DNA of 64,000 bases, from assembly GCF_022695595.1 (NCBI RefSeq), contig NZ_CP074380.1, positions 5,333,501 through 5,397,500 on the forward strand, given 5' to 3'. Both the position numbers and the translations under genes were made by a program. Origin of the DNA: Streptomyces sp. MST-110588 (GTDB taxonomy: Bacteria; Actinomycetota; Actinomycetes; Streptomycetales; Streptomycetaceae). This document shows, one piece after another, positions 1 through 9,983 of this stretch. Below the pieces are notes generated by a model. That model worked only from the letters and a program-made list of their open reading frames with translations. It was not told the DNA's origin and did no database searches. The first letter of the stretch is position 1. Every line of letters starts with the position of its first letter.

Positions 1-2
1 GC

Positions 3-2672
3 TGGGTGCCGACCGCCACCCGGATCGACCCCAAGGACAACCACCACGCTTTTGTCGGCAACGGCTATCTCGGCCAGCGTGTGCCCCCCAACGGCACCGG
101 ATACGCCGCCCCGGGCCAGCAGACCGGCTGGCCGCTGAAGACCCCGCGCTACGACGGCTCCTTCGTCTCCGGCCTGTACGCGCGCGGGCCGCAGAACCTC
201 AAGGGGCGGCAGGCCGTCGCCGCGATCCCGACCTGGACCGGCCTGGACGTCACCGCGGGGCGGGCCCTTACGGGGACCGGCCAGGACTCCCGTGAGGACG
301 GCCGTACGGACGCCCGTCCCGAGACCTTCTCCTCCGCGACCGCCCCGGGCCGCGTCTCCCACTACCGCCAGAGCCTCTTCCTGCGCTGCGGCCTGGTCCG
401 TACCTCACTGACCTGGACCGCCGCCGACGGCCGCGCCACCGACCTGGTCTACGAGGTCTTCGCCGACCGCAACCGGGCGCACACCGGCGCCGTACGGCTG
501 CGGATGACACCGCACTGGGGCGGCGAGGCGACCGTCACCGACCTCATCGACGGGCGTGGCGCGCGCCGGATGAAGCAGACCGGCGGCGGCGCCCGGCCGG
601 CACTCGGAGCCGGCGGACACGGCCGCCGGTCCATGGACGTCACCTTCCGCACCGACGGCACCGGAACCGACGGCGCGGTGGCCTCCACCCTCGTCCCCGG
701 CTCCGGAGTCCGTCCGGCCAGGAGCAGGCCGGCCACCGCGGCCAAAGACCTCGGCAACCGCCAGGCGGTGACCTTCCCGGTGCGCGCGGGCCGGACGTAC
801 GAACTGACCAAGTACGTCGGCGTGGACACCGCCCTGACCTCCCGCTCCCCGCGCGCCGCCGCCGGTGCCGCCTCCCGGCAGGCGGCCGACCGGGGCTGGC
901 GGGCCCTGTTCAAGGACCACGCGGCGGCCTGGGAGGCGCTGTGGCGCTCCGGCATCGAGGTCCCCGGGCGGCGTGACCTCCAGGCGTGGGTGCGCTCCGC
1001 CCAGTACGGGCTGCTCTCCAGCACCCGCGCCGGCAGCCGCGACAGCATCGGCCCGACCGGGCTGACCAGCGACAACTACGCGGGCGAGATCTTCTGGGAC
1101 GCCGAGACCTGGATGTACCCGGGGCTGCTGGCCATGCACCCGGAACTCGCCAGGTCCGTCGTGGAGTACCGCTACAAGACACGCGCCGGGGCCCGCGCCA
1201 ACGCCCGAAAGCTCGGCTACGACGGCCTGTTCTACGCCTGGACCAGCGGCGGCAAGGGCGACCTGGACAGCGAGTGCCACAGCTGGGACCCGCCGCACTG
1301 CCGCACCCAGAACCACCTCATGGGCGACATCTCGCTCGCCACCTGGCAGTACTACCTCGCCACCAAGGACACCCGCTGGCTGCGCGAGCGCGGCTGGCCC
1401 GTCATCAAGGGCATCGCCGAGTTCTGGGCCTCGCGGGCCACCCGTAACGCCGACGGCAGCTACTCCATAAAGAACGTGGCCGGGCCGGACGAGTACAGCA
1501 ACGGTGTGGACGACGGCGTGTTCACCAACGCCGGCGCCGCCACGGCGCTGCGCACCGCCTCCCGCGTCGCCGCCGTCCTGGGCGAGCGGGCCCCCGCCGC
1601 CTGGAACACCGTCGCGGGCAAGCTGCGCATCCCCTACGACGCCAAGCAGAAGGTCTTCGAGCAGTACGCCGGGTACAAGGGCACCGTGATCAAGCAGGCT
1701 GACACGGTCCTGCTGATGTACCCGCTGGAGTGGCCGATGACGCGGGAACAGGCGGCGGCCACCTTGGACCGGTACGCGGCGCGCACCGACCCGGACGGCC
1801 CGGCCATGACGGACTCGGTGCACGCCATCGACGCCGCCGGGATCGGCGAGGACGGCTGCTCCACGTACACGTATCTGATGCGGTCCATCAGGCCGTTCGT
1901 CCGCGGGCCGTTCGATCAGTTCTCGGAGGCCCGCGGGGACAAGGCAGGCGCCGAGGACCCGCACGCCGGCTCGCCCGCGCAGGACTTCCTCACCGGCAAG
2001 GGCGGCTTCCTCCAGACCTTCACCCACGGCCTGACGGGGCTGCGGATGCGCGAGGACCGGGTGCGGCTGGACCCGATGCTGCCGCCGCAGCTCGCCAAGG
2101 GCGTCACACTGCGCGGGCTGCGCTGGCAGGGGCGTACGTACGACGTCGCGATCGGCGCGCACAGCACCACCGTGCGGCTGACCTCGGGCGCGCCGATGCG
2201 GATCGAGTCGCCGGAGGGCGAGCGGGTGGTCAGCCGGAACGCGCCCGCGGTCCTCAAGACCCGCCGGCCGGACCTGACGGCCACGGACAACGCGGCCCGC
2301 TGCGGCACGGCACGCGCCAGCTCGGAGGAGCCGGGGCTGTACGCGGAGGCGGCGGTGGACGGCAACAACGCCACCGCCTGGGTGCCGGCCGGTGCCCAGG
2401 ACAGTCTCACGGTCGATCTCGGCGCCACCCGGCGCATCGGGCAGATCACCCCGCACTGGAACGGCACCCCGCCCGCCTCGTACGTCACGCAGATCTCCAC
2501 GGACGGGAGGCACTGGTACGGGACCGGGTACAGCGGCCGGAGCGAGGCGCGCTACGTACGCGTCACGGTGCGCACGGGCGCGGACGCGGGCACGGGGGCG
2601 AAGGCGTCCGGGCGTCCGGGACTCGCCGAACTGACGGTCCAGAAGCTGTCCGGCAACTCCGGCAAGGAGTGA
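3..2672 (+). CDS. Glycoside hydrolase family 65-like protein with C-terminal F5/8C (discoidin) domain, 5' truncated by window edge
   Basis: The reading frame is open from the first bases of the window (Trp-Val-Pro-Thr...), so the N-terminus and any signal peptide lie upstream; the GTG at 6 is probably internal. GH65 hallmarks are visible: a FWDAETWMYPGLLAMHPELAR-like stretch near codon 365 and the GPDEY motif whose Glu (about codon 497 of the visible part) aligns with the family general acid, followed by FTNAG. A discoidin-type carbohydrate-binding region follows from about codon 765 to the end (DGNNATAWVPAG, DLGATRRIGQI, YVRVTV). GH65 enzymes hydrolyse or phosphorolyse alpha-linked glucosides such as trehalose or kojibiose. 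Lack of phosphorylase context and the binding domain suggest an exported hydrolase of acid-trehalase type. That substrate is inference. Confidence 0.85.
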   Translation, partial: WVPTATRIDPKDNHHAFVGNGYLGQRVPPNGTGYAAPGQQTGWPLKTPRYDGSFVSGLYARGPQNLKGRQAVAAIPTWTGLDVTAGRALTGTGQDSREDGRTDARPETFSSATAPGRVSHYRQSLFLRCGLVRTSLTWTAADGRATDLVYEVFADRNRAHTGAVRLRMTPHWGGEATVTDLIDGRGARRMKQTGGGARPALGAGGHGRRSMDVTFRTDGTGTDGAVASTLVPGSGVRPARSRPATAAKDLGNRQAVTFPVRAGRTYELTKYVGVDTALTSRSPRAAAGAASRQAADRGWRALFKDHAAAWEALWRSGIEVPGRRDLQAWVRSAQYGLLSSTRAGSRDSIGPTGLTSDNYAGEIFWDAETWMYPGLLAMHPELARSVVEYRYKTRAGARANARKLGYDGLFYAWTSGGKGDLDSECHSWDPPHCRTQNHLMGDISLATWQYYLATKDTRWLRERGWPVIKGIAEFWASRATRNADGSYSIKNVAGPDEYSNGVDDGVFTNAGAATALRTASRVAAVLGERAPAAWNTVAGKLRIPYDAKQKVFEQYAGYKGTVIKQADTVLLMYPLEWPMTREQAAATLDRYAARTDPDGPAMTDSVHAIDAAGIGEDGCSTYTYLMRSIRPFVRGPFDQFSEARGDKAGAEDPHAGSPAQDFLTGKGGFLQTFTHGLTGLRMREDRVRLDPMLPPQLAKGVTLRGLRWQGRTYDVAIGAHSTTVRLTSGAPMRIESPEGERVVSRNAPAVLKTRRPDLTATDNAARCGTARASSEEPGLYAEAAVDGNNATAWVPAGAQDSLTVDLGATRRIGQITPHWNGTPPASYVTQISTDGRHWYGTGYSGRSEARYVRVTVRTGADAGTGAKASGRPGLAELTVQKLSGNSGKE

Positions 2673-2854
2673 AAGACAAGGACAAGGAGCGATAAGGGGC
2701 GCTGACGCGCATTGCCCCGCCGACTGGTCTGTGCCAATAGTGACCGTTCCGTTCTCTCATCGGGACGGAAGTGATCGCCTGCGTCCCTTAAAGTCCTTTC
2801 CTGCGCATGGGGTGTCGCCGTTGACCGCGGTGACTGCCGTGACCCGGGGAGGAC

Positions 2855-4567
2855 ATGGTGCGGACAGGTAAGAAGGCCGTGGTCGGCGGGGTCGTCGCCG
2901 TGGTCGTGGGAGCGGCCGGTGTCGGCTGCTACAACGTCTACGAGGCGTTGTTCGCGGACGGTACGGGTTCCGCGACGACCGCCGCCACGGAGACCGACCC
3001 GCCGACCGACAAGGAAGTGCGCGAGACCGCGCAGGCATTCCTGACGGCCTGGGCGAAGGGCGACGTGGACGCCGCTGCGGTCCTCACGGACAACGCGGAG
3101 GGGGCACGCCAGGCGCTCACCGGCTACCGCGAGGACGCGCTGGTCACCCAGGTGAGCTTCCGCCCCGGGAAGAATTCGGGCGCGAAGGTCCCCTTCACCG
3201 TCACCGCGCGGATGACGTCGGCGGATTCCGGGGACGCCAAGGGCAAGGATGCCAAGAAGGCCGGAAAAGCTGACAAGGCCGACAAGTCTGGTAAGGCCGG
3301 TAAGACCGGCAAGGCCGGGAACACGGTCACCTGGAAGTACGAGTCCGCGCTGCGCGTCGTCCGCGGGAAGACCACGGGCAAGCCGCTCGTCGACTGGCAG
3401 CCGTCGGTGGTCCACCCCGGGCTGCGCCGCGGCGAGAGCCTGGAGACCAGCGAGGAGAAGGCGCCCCCGGTCCGGGTGGTGGACCGCGACGGCACCGAGC
3501 TGACCGCCGCCGGTCACCCCTCGCTGAGCGGGGTGCTGCCCGCCCTGCGCGAGAGCTACGGCAGGACGGCCGGCGGCGTCCCGGGCATCGAGGTCCGCGT
3601 ACGGAACCCGGGCGGCGGCCCGGGACGGACGCTGCGCACGGTCGTCAAGGGCCGCACCGGCACGCTCCGTACGACCCTGGACGAGCGGCTCCAGCGGGCG
3701 GCCGAGGCCGCGGTGCGGGACTTCGGGCAGGCGTCGGTGGCCGTGGTCAAGCCGAGTACCGGGGAGATCCTGGCGTTCGCCAACCACCGCACGGACGCGT
3801 TCAACGCGGCGTTCGAAGGCAGGCTGGCGCCGGGCTCCACGATGAAGGTCGTCTCGGCGGCGATGCTCATGGAGAAGGGCCTGACATCGGCGGGCGGACG
3901 GGTGGACTGCCCCAAGTACGCCGACGGGGGCGGCCGGCAGTTCCACAACCAGGGGTACTTCGCCATCAAGGACGGCACCTTCGCCGACAGCTTCGCCCGG
4001 TCCTGCAACACGGCCTTCATCGGCCTCGCCGCCAAGGCCGGCCCCGATGACCTGGCCAAGGAGGCCCGTGAGGTCTTCGGCCTCGGCCTGGACTGGAAGG
4101 CCGGCGTGCCGACCTTCGACGGCAGCGTGCCGCCGGAGCAGGGCACCGAGGCCGCCGCCGAGCTGATCGGGCAGGGCCGCGTCCAGGCGAGCCCGCTGAA
4201 CATGGCCTCGGTCGCGGCCACCGCGCGGTCCGGCTCCTTCGCCCAGCCCGTCCTGGTGCCGAAGGACCTGGACGACCGGCCGCTGGCGCGGGCCCGGCGG
4301 GCACTGCCGCCCGCGGTGGCGGGGCAACTGCGGGCCATGATGCGGCAGACGGCGGTCAGCGGGACGGCGCGGCAGGCGATGGCCGGGCTCGGCGGGGACA
4401 TCGGGGCGAAGACCGGCTCGGCCGAGGCCGACGGGCAAGGCAACTCCGACAGTTGGTTCCTCGGTTACCGCGGGGACACCGCGGCGGCTGCCGTGGTGCA
4501 GCAGGGTGGTCACGGCGGCGACGCGGCGGGCACGGTCGTACGGAAGGTGCTCGCGGCGGGCGGCTGA
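2855..4567 (+). CDS. Class B penicillin-binding protein (transpeptidase) with NTF2-like N-terminal domain
   Basis: Peptidoglycan cross-linking D,D-transpeptidase of 570 aa, anchored by one N-terminal membrane helix (about residues 8-25) with the rest outside the cell. An NTF2-like MecA_N-type domain spans about 45-190, followed by a PBP dimer segment and a transpeptidase domain. Catalytic motifs are present: STMK (Ser328, Lys331), SCN (383-385) and KTG (519-521). The NTF2-like domain is interrupted by a lysine-rich low-complexity insert (about residues 128-154). GGGAGG lies directly upstream; the adjacent GTG codon at 2858 has the better spacing and could be the true start. Domain order resembles Streptomyces PBP2-like proteins related to PbpA and MecA. 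Substrate specificity and beta-lactam sensitivity cannot be read from sequence. Confidence 0.93.
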   Translation: MVRTGKKAVVGGVVAVVVGAAGVGCYNVYEALFADGTGSATTAATETDPPTDKEVRETAQAFLTAWAKGDVDAAAVLTDNAEGARQALTGYREDALVTQVSFRPGKNSGAKVPFTVTARMTSADSGDAKGKDAKKAGKADKADKSGKAGKTGKAGNTVTWKYESALRVVRGKTTGKPLVDWQPSVVHPGLRRGESLETSEEKAPPVRVVDRDGTELTAAGHPSLSGVLPALRESYGRTAGGVPGIEVRVRNPGGGPGRTLRTVVKGRTGTLRTTLDERLQRAAEAAVRDFGQASVAVVKPSTGEILAFANHRTDAFNAAFEGRLAPGSTMKVVSAAMLMEKGLTSAGGRVDCPKYADGGGRQFHNQGYFAIKDGTFADSFARSCNTAFIGLAAKAGPDDLAKEAREVFGLGLDWKAGVPTFDGSVPPEQGTEAAAELIGQGRVQASPLNMASVAATARSGSFAQPVLVPKDLDDRPLARARRALPPAVAGQLRAMMRQTAVSGTARQAMAGLGGDIGAKTGSAEADGQGNSDSWFLGYRGDTAAAAVVQQGGHGGDAAGTVVRKVLAAGG

Positions 4568-4640
4568 GCGCGGCCGTCGTCGGGGCGGGCCGGCAGGAAC
4601 CGCCCCGGGGCCGCACCGGGACGACGATCGGGAGAGCCTC

Positions 4641-5900
4641 ATGGGTATGGGTACGGGTACGGACGCGGGTACGGCGCGCAATACGTCCGGCATGGCGGGT
4701 ACGTCCGGCAGACGGCCGGTCGCCGGCGCCCTCGCCGTACTCACCGCGCTCGCCGTCACCGCGAGCACACTCACCGCGAGCGCACTCACCGCGAGCACAC
4801 TCACCGCGAGTGCGGCACCGGCCCCCGGAGCCCATGCGGCGCCGCCCCGCGCCGCCCAGACCCGCGCCTGCTCCCCGTACGTCTCCGCCGACGGCTACTC
4901 CGACGCCCTGGACAAGACCACCTACCGGGGAACCTACGTCGGCAACCTCTCCGCCCTCGCGGCCGACACCGACGGCACGATCGCCGCCCTGTCCGACCGC
5001 TCCGCGCTCCTCGGCCTGGACCGGGTCTCCCACCGCCCCGTACGCGCCCGGCCGCTCGCCGACGAGAACGGCGCGCCCCTGGATTCCGAGGGCCTGGCCG
5101 TCGAACCCACCGGCCGCTACCTGGTCACCTCCGAGACCGAGCCTTCTGTACGGCGGTACGGGCGGGACGGCACCCTCATGGGACGGCTTCCCGTACCGGA
5201 CGCCCTGAAGGTCGCCCCGGCCGGCCGGGCGCGGGCCAACCAGACCTTCGAGGGCCTGACTCTCGGAGGCGGCGGCCGTACGCTGACCGCTTCGATGGAG
5301 GGGCCGCTGAGCGGCGACGGCACCGACGCGGCGGGCCGCCCGCTCCTGCGGTTCCAGACCTGGCAGCGGGTGGGTCCCGCCCACACCAAGGGCTCCGAGG
5401 GCGGCTTCCGCCTCGCGCGGCAGTACGCCTACCCCGTGGACCCGGGCCTGGGCGTCGCCGAGATCGCCTCCGTCGGGCCCGGCCGGCTGCTCGTCCTGGA
5501 GCGCGGCTTCACGGCGGGCGTGGGCAACACCGTCCGCCTCCACCTCGCCGACACCCGTGGTGCGAGCGACGTCAGCGGCGTCGAGCGGCTGCCCGGACCG
5601 GACGGCGACGGCCCTGGCACGCGCCCCGTACGCCATGCCGGCCACATCCCTCACACCCACCGCACCCACCACGTCCGTCCCGTACACAAGAAGCTGCTCG
5701 CCGACCTCGGGGACTGCCCCTCCCTGGGCGCCCCCGCCCACCAGCCGCAGAAGAACCCGCTGCTGGACAACATCGAGGGGCTGGCCGTCACCGGCCGCGC
5801 CCCCGGCGGCCGGCTGCGGCTGCTGCTGGTCAGCGACGACAACGAGAGCGCCCGCCAGATCACCCGGCTGTACCGGCTCACCGTCCGTCTCCCAAGGTGA
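4641..5900 (+). CDS. Secreted esterase-like/phytase-family (PF13449-type) beta-propeller protein
   Basis: Exported protein of 419 aa. The frame is open from 4506, but the ATG at 4641 follows GGGAGAG and begins a clear signal peptide (Arg-Arg near residue 23, hydrophobic core, Ala-rich cleavage region ending near AHAAPP). The signal region contains a short tandem repeat (LTAS units, four DNA copies of a 15-mer). The mature part has phrases typical of the 'esterase-like activity of phytase' family: [33 protein letters not shown] and LDNIEGLAV, which mark propeller blades. Members are thought to bind or hydrolyse phosphate esters; function here is unproven. It lies 73 bp after the PBP gene and may be co-transcribed with it. 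Confidence 0.85.
   Translation: MGMGTGTDAGTARNTSGMAGTSGRRPVAGALAVLTALAVTASTLTASALTASTLTASAAPAPGAHAAPPRAAQTRACSPYVSADGYSDALDKTTYRGTYVGNLSALAADTDGTIAALSDRSALLGLDRVSHRPVRARPLADENGAPLDSEGLAVEPTGRYLVTSETEPSVRRYGRDGTLMGRLPVPDALKVAPAGRARANQTFEGLTLGGGGRTLTASMEGPLSGDGTDAAGRPLLRFQTWQRVGPAHTKGSEGGFRLARQYAYPVDPGLGVAEIASVGPGRLLVLERGFTAGVGNTVRLHLADTRGASDVSGVERLPGPDGDGPGTRPVRHAGHIPHTHRTHHVRPVHKKLLADLGDCPSLGAPAHQPQKNPLLDNIEGLAVTGRAPGGRLRLLLVSDDNESARQITRLYRLTVRLPR
4759..4815 (+). repeat. 15-bp tandem repeat inside the signal peptide of the phytase-like gene
   Basis: Four near-identical copies of a unit like CTCACCGCGAGCACA encode repeated Leu-Thr-Ala-Ser in the hydrophobic core of the signal peptide. Copy-number slippage here would lengthen or shorten the core in frame by five residues. 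Confidence 0.85.
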
Positions 5901-6050
5901 TCCGGCGCCCGCCCTGGGAAGGCCGGACGCCGCCGGCCGCCCCCGTTGCCGCGGCGGGATGAAATCCGCACGCCACGGCGTTGGTCCCTTCCGGACCACG
6001 GACAAGGCCGCGGGACGGCCGGATGACGGCCGAGTGACGGGAGGCATCGG

Positions 6051-9000
6051 GTGACGGGGACGGACACGGCGGGACCGGGCTGGGCGCGGCGGCTGACGCG
6101 CTACTGCTGGCAGTACAAGAAGGACGTGCTGCTCGCGCTCGGCTCCTCGCTCGCCGGCATGGCCGTCACCGCGCTGGTCCCGCTCGTACCGAAGCTGATC
6201 ATCGACGATGTGATCGTCGCGCACGACCGGCCGCTCGCGCCCTGGGCGACGCTGCTGATCGTCGCCGCCCTCGTCGTCTACGCGCTCACCTACATCCGCC
6301 GCTACTACGGCGGGCGGCTCGCCCTGGACGTCCAGCACGACCTGCGCGTCCGCATGTTCCGGTCGATATCCCGGCTGGACGGCGCACGGCAGGACGAGCT
6401 GAACACCGGCCAGGTCGTCGGCCGTGCCACCAGTGACCTCCAGCTCATCCAGAGCCTCCTTTTCATGCTCCCGATGATGGTCGGGAACGTGCTGCTCTTC
6501 GTGATCTCGCTGGTCGTCATGGCGGTCCTCTCGCCGCTGCTGACCCTCATCGCGCTCGCCGTCGCCCCGGCCCTGTGGTTCATCGCCCGGCGCAGCCGCA
6601 CCCGCCTCTTCCCCGCGACCTGGTACGCGCAGGGACAGGCCGCGGCGGTCGCGGGCGTGGTGGACGGCGCCGTCTCCGGCGTCCGGGTCGTCAAGGGCTT
6701 CGGGCAGGAGGAGCAGGAGCGGCGCAAGCTGCGCGAGGTGAGCCGGCGGCTGTTCGCCGGCCGGCTGCGTACCGTACGGCTCAACTCCCGCTACACTCCG
6801 GCGCTCCAGGCCGTCCCCGCGCTCGGCCAGGTGGCGATGCTCGCGCTCGGCGGCTGGATGGCCACCCGCGGCCAGGTCACGCTCGGCACCTTCGTCGCCT
6901 TCTCCACCTATCTCGCGCAGCTCGTCGGGCCGGTGCGGATGCTGGCGATGATGCTGACCGTGGGGCAGCAGGCCCGCGCCGGTGTGGAGCGGGTCCTTGA
7001 ACTGATCGACACCGAGCCGGTGATCGAGGAGCGGGCGGACGCGCGGGAGCTTCCCGCCTCGGACCCCGCGGCCGTGGAGTTCGACCGTGTCACCTTCGGG
7101 TACGCGCCATCGCCATCGCAGTCGCAGCCGGCCTCGGACGGCAAGGAGGACGCGGCCCCGGACCAGGAGCGGACGCCCCCGGCCCCCGCCCACCCCGTAC
7201 TCCAGGACTTCTCGCTGCGCATCGAGCCCGGCGAGACCGTCGCCGTCGTCGGCACCTCCGGCAGCGGCAAGTCCACCGTCTCGCTGCTGCTGCCGCGCTT
7301 CTACGACGTCTCGGCCGGCCGGGTCCTGGTCGGCGGCCACGACGTACGCGACCTGACGCTGCACTCCCTGCGCGCGGCCATCGGCCTCGTACCGGAATCC
7401 AGCTTCCTCTTCTCGGACTCCATACGGGACAACATCGCGTACGGGGTCCCGGAGGCGACCGACGAGCAGGTGTACGCCGCGGCGCGCGCCGCCCAGGCCG
7501 ACGGCTTCATCCGCGAACTGCCCGACGGCTACGACACCAAGGTCGGCGAGCAGGGCCTGACCCTCTCCGGAGGCCAGCGCCAGCGCATCGCCCTGGCCCG
7601 CGCGATCCTCACCGACCCGCGCGTCCTGATCCTGGACGACGCCACCTCGGCCGTCGACGCCCGGGTCGAGCACGAGATCCACGAGGCGCTGCGCGGGGTG
7701 ATGGCGGGCCGTACGACGCTGCTCATCGCCCACCGCGCCTCCACGCTCGCGCTCGCCGACCGGGTCGCCGTACTGGACGGCGGCCGGCTGGTCGACATCG
7801 GTACGCGCGAGGAGCTGGAGGAGCGCTGCGAGCTGTACCGCAGGCTGCTGACCGACCCCGAGGAGCTGGGCGGCGTCCGGCGGGACCCGGCCGGCGCCCT
7901 CGCGGACAAGCTGCCCACCCCGGCCTCCGTTTCCTCACCGGCTTCCGCCTCCGCCCCGGCCACCGCGCCCGAGAGCACTGTCAACGGCATCACCCCCAGC
8001 CTGTGGGCGCGCCCCGCCGGGGACAAGGAGCCCGTACCCGGTGGCGGCAGGAGCGCTGCGACGGCGTACGACCCGGCAGCGGCCCAGGGAGCCACCCCCG
8101 AACTCCTGGCCCAGGTGGCCGCGCTGCCGCCCGCGACCGACACCCCCGACATCGACGAGGAACGGGCCGCGCGCCCCGAGCGCTCATACGGACTGCGGCG
8201 GCTGCTGCGCGGCTTCGGCGGCCCGCTGCTGCTGGCCCTGGCCCTGGTCGCCGTGGACGCGGTCGCCGGACTCCTGGTGCCGGTCCTGATCCGGCAGGGC
8301 ATCGACGACGGCGTACGGCGTGCCGCGCTGGCCGGCGTCTGGACGGCCGCGGCAGTGGCGCTGGCCGTGGTGCTCGTCCAGTGGGTGGCGCAGATCGGCT
8401 CCAACCGTGTCACGGGCCGGACCGGTGAGCGGGTGCTCTACTCCCTGCGCGTCAAGATCTTCGCGCAGCTCCAGCGGCTGGGACTGGACTACTACGAGCG
8501 CGAGCTGACCGGCAAGATCATGACCCGGATGACGACGGACGTGGACGCGCTGTCCACCTTCCTCCAGACCGGTCTGGTCACCGCCGTCGTCTCCGTCCTC
8601 ACTTTCTTCGGCATTCTGATCGCGCTGGTCGCCATCGATGTGGAACTGGCCCTGGTCGTCTTCGCCACCCTCCCGCCGCTGGTCATCGGCACGTATTTCT
8701 TCCGCAAGCAGAGCGTGAAGGCGTACGAGCTGGCGCGCGAGCGCATCAGCGTCGTCAACGGCGCCCTCCAGGAGAACGTGGCCGGACTGCGCATTGTGCA
8801 GGCGTTCCGGCGCGAGCGCAGCGGGGCGGAGCGTTTCGCCGCCGGCAGTGCCGCCTACCGGAACGCCCGGGTCCGCGGCCAGTTCCTGATATCCGTCTAC
8901 TTCCCCTTCGTCCAGTTGCTCTCCTCCGTCGCGGCGGCGCTCGTCCTGATCGTGGGCGCGGGGCGGGTCGGCGCCGGCACCCTGACCGCGGGCGCGCTGG

Positions 9001-9926
9001 TCGCCTACCTGCTGTACATCGACCTCTTCTTCGCCCCCGTACAGCAGCTCTCGCAGGTCTTCGACGGCTACCAGCAGGCCGCCGTCTCCCTGGGCCGTAT
9101 CCAGGAGCTGCTGCGCGAGCCGACCAGCACCCCGCAGGCCGAAAGCCCCCGAGAGGTCAGCTCGCTGAAGGGCGAGATCACCTTCGAGAACGTCCACTTC
9201 CGCTACGGCGGCGCCGACGGCGAGGAGGTGGAGGCGCTGGCCGGCATCGACCTGACGATCCCCGCGGGCCAGACCGTCGCCTTCGTCGGCCAGACCGGCG
9301 CGGGCAAGTCCACCCTGGTCAAACTGGTCGCCCGGTTCTACGACCCGACCTTTGGCACCGTCCGCGTGGACGGCGTGGACCTGCGCGAACTGGACCTGAC
9401 CGGCTACCGGCACCGCCTGGGCGTGGTGCCGCAGGAGTCCTACCTCTTCCCCGGTACGGTCCGCGACGCCATCGCCTACGGCCGGCCGGAGGCCACCGAC
9501 GCGCAGGTCGAGGCCGCCGCGCGGGCCGTCGGCGCACACGAGATGATCGCCGGCCTGGACGGCGGCTACCTCCACGAGGTCGCCGAGCGCGGCCGGAACC
9601 TGTCGGCCGGCCAGCGGCAGTTGCTCGCCCTGGCCCGTGCCGAACTCATCGGCCCCGACGTGCTGTTGCTGGACGAGGCGACCGCCGCCCTGGACCTGGC
9701 CACCGAGTCCGTCGTCAACCACGCCACCGAGCGGCTGGCCGGCCGCCGTACGACGCTGGTGGTGGCCCATCGGCTGACCACGGCGGCGCGCGCGGACCGG
9801 GTGGTGGTGCTGGACCACGGCCGGGTCGTGGAGGACGGCAGTCACGCCGAACTCCTGGCCCGCGACGGGCGGTACGCGGAACTGTGGCGCACCTTCACTG
9901 GTGAGGAGGAGCCGGTCGCGGCCTGA
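6051..9926 (+). CDS. Fused heterodimer-type ABC exporter (TMD-NBD-TMD-NBD)
   Basis: One 1291-aa polypeptide with two complete exporter halves: TMD1 about 20-330, NBD1 about 345-600, a low-complexity linker to about 705, TMD2 about 715-1000, NBD2 about 1020-1285. NBD1 has Walker A (Lys407), LSGGQ (505-509) and Walker B ending in Asp529-Asp530, so the catalytic Glu is replaced by Asp; its Q-loop position holds Glu449. NBD2 has Walker A (Lys1086), a variant signature LSAGQ (1184-1188) and normal Walker B Asp1208-Glu1209. Thus one ATP site is consensus and the other degenerate, as in heterodimeric exporters such as TM287/288. The architecture resembles the mycobacterial exporter Rv0194. The start is a GTG after GGGAGG. 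A multidrug or lipid exporter is likely, substrate unknown. Confidence 0.95.
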   Translation: MTGTDTAGPGWARRLTRYCWQYKKDVLLALGSSLAGMAVTALVPLVPKLIIDDVIVAHDRPLAPWATLLIVAALVVYALTYIRRYYGGRLALDVQHDLRVRMFRSISRLDGARQDELNTGQVVGRATSDLQLIQSLLFMLPMMVGNVLLFVISLVVMAVLSPLLTLIALAVAPALWFIARRSRTRLFPATWYAQGQAAAVAGVVDGAVSGVRVVKGFGQEEQERRKLREVSRRLFAGRLRTVRLNSRYTPALQAVPALGQVAMLALGGWMATRGQVTLGTFVAFSTYLAQLVGPVRMLAMMLTVGQQARAGVERVLELIDTEPVIEERADARELPASDPAAVEFDRVTFGYAPSPSQSQPASDGKEDAAPDQERTPPAPAHPVLQDFSLRIEPGETVAVVGTSGSGKSTVSLLLPRFYDVSAGRVLVGGHDVRDLTLHSLRAAIGLVPESSFLFSDSIRDNIAYGVPEATDEQVYAAARAAQADGFIRELPDGYDTKVGEQGLTLSGGQRQRIALARAILTDPRVLILDDATSAVDARVEHEIHEALRGVMAGRTTLLIAHRASTLALADRVAVLDGGRLVDIGTREELEERCELYRRLLTDPEELGGVRRDPAGALADKLPTPASVSSPASASAPATAPESTVNGITPSLWARPAGDKEPVPGGGRSAATAYDPAAAQGATPELLAQVAALPPATDTPDIDEERAARPERSYGLRRLLRGFGGPLLLALALVAVDAVAGLLVPVLIRQGIDDGVRRAALAGVWTAAAVALAVVLVQWVAQIGSNRVTGRTGERVLYSLRVKIFAQLQRLGLDYYERELTGKIMTRMTTDVDALSTFLQTGLVTAVVSVLTFFGILIALVAIDVELALVVFATLPPLVIGTYFFRKQSVKAYELARERISVVNGALQENVAGLRIVQAFRRERSGAERFAAGSAAYRNARVRGQFLISVYFPFVQLLSSVAAALVLIVGAGRVGAGTLTAGALVAYLLYIDLFFAPVQQLSQVFDGYQQAAVSLGRIQELLREPTSTPQAESPREVSSLKGEITFENVHFRYGGADGEEVEALAGIDLTIPAGQTVAFVGQTGAGKSTLVKLVARFYDPTFGTVRVDGVDLRELDLTGYRHRLGVVPQESYLFPGTVRDAIAYGRPEATDAQVEAAARAVGAHEMIAGLDGGYLHEVAERGRNLSAGQRQLLALARAELIGPDVLLLDEATAALDLATESVVNHATERLAGRRTTLVVAHRLTTAARADRVVVLDHGRVVEDGSHAELLARDGRYAELWRTFTGEEEPVAA

Positions 9927-9950
9927 GGACTCCTCGCGGCGGGCTCGTAG

Positions 9951-9975
9951 CGCATCCGCGTCAAAGGCGGATGCG
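9951..9975. terminator. Bidirectional hairpin between convergent genes
   Basis: CGCATCCGC (9951-9959) pairs with GCGGATGCG (9967-9975) around a 7-nt loop. It lies between the 3' ends of the ABC exporter (+) and the small secreted protein gene (-). No U-tract follows, as is usual in Streptomyces. Confidence 0.6.
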
Positions 9976-9983
9976 TGCCTTCC

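Noticed and set aside
405..2513. Minus-strand open frame of 702 codons
   Set aside because: Shadow of the GH65 gene, no domain and no start signal.
4356..7733. A long minus-strand open frame of 1125 codons
   Set aside because: Antisense shadow of the PBP, phytase-like and ABC exporter genes; no ribosome binding site and low-complexity translation.
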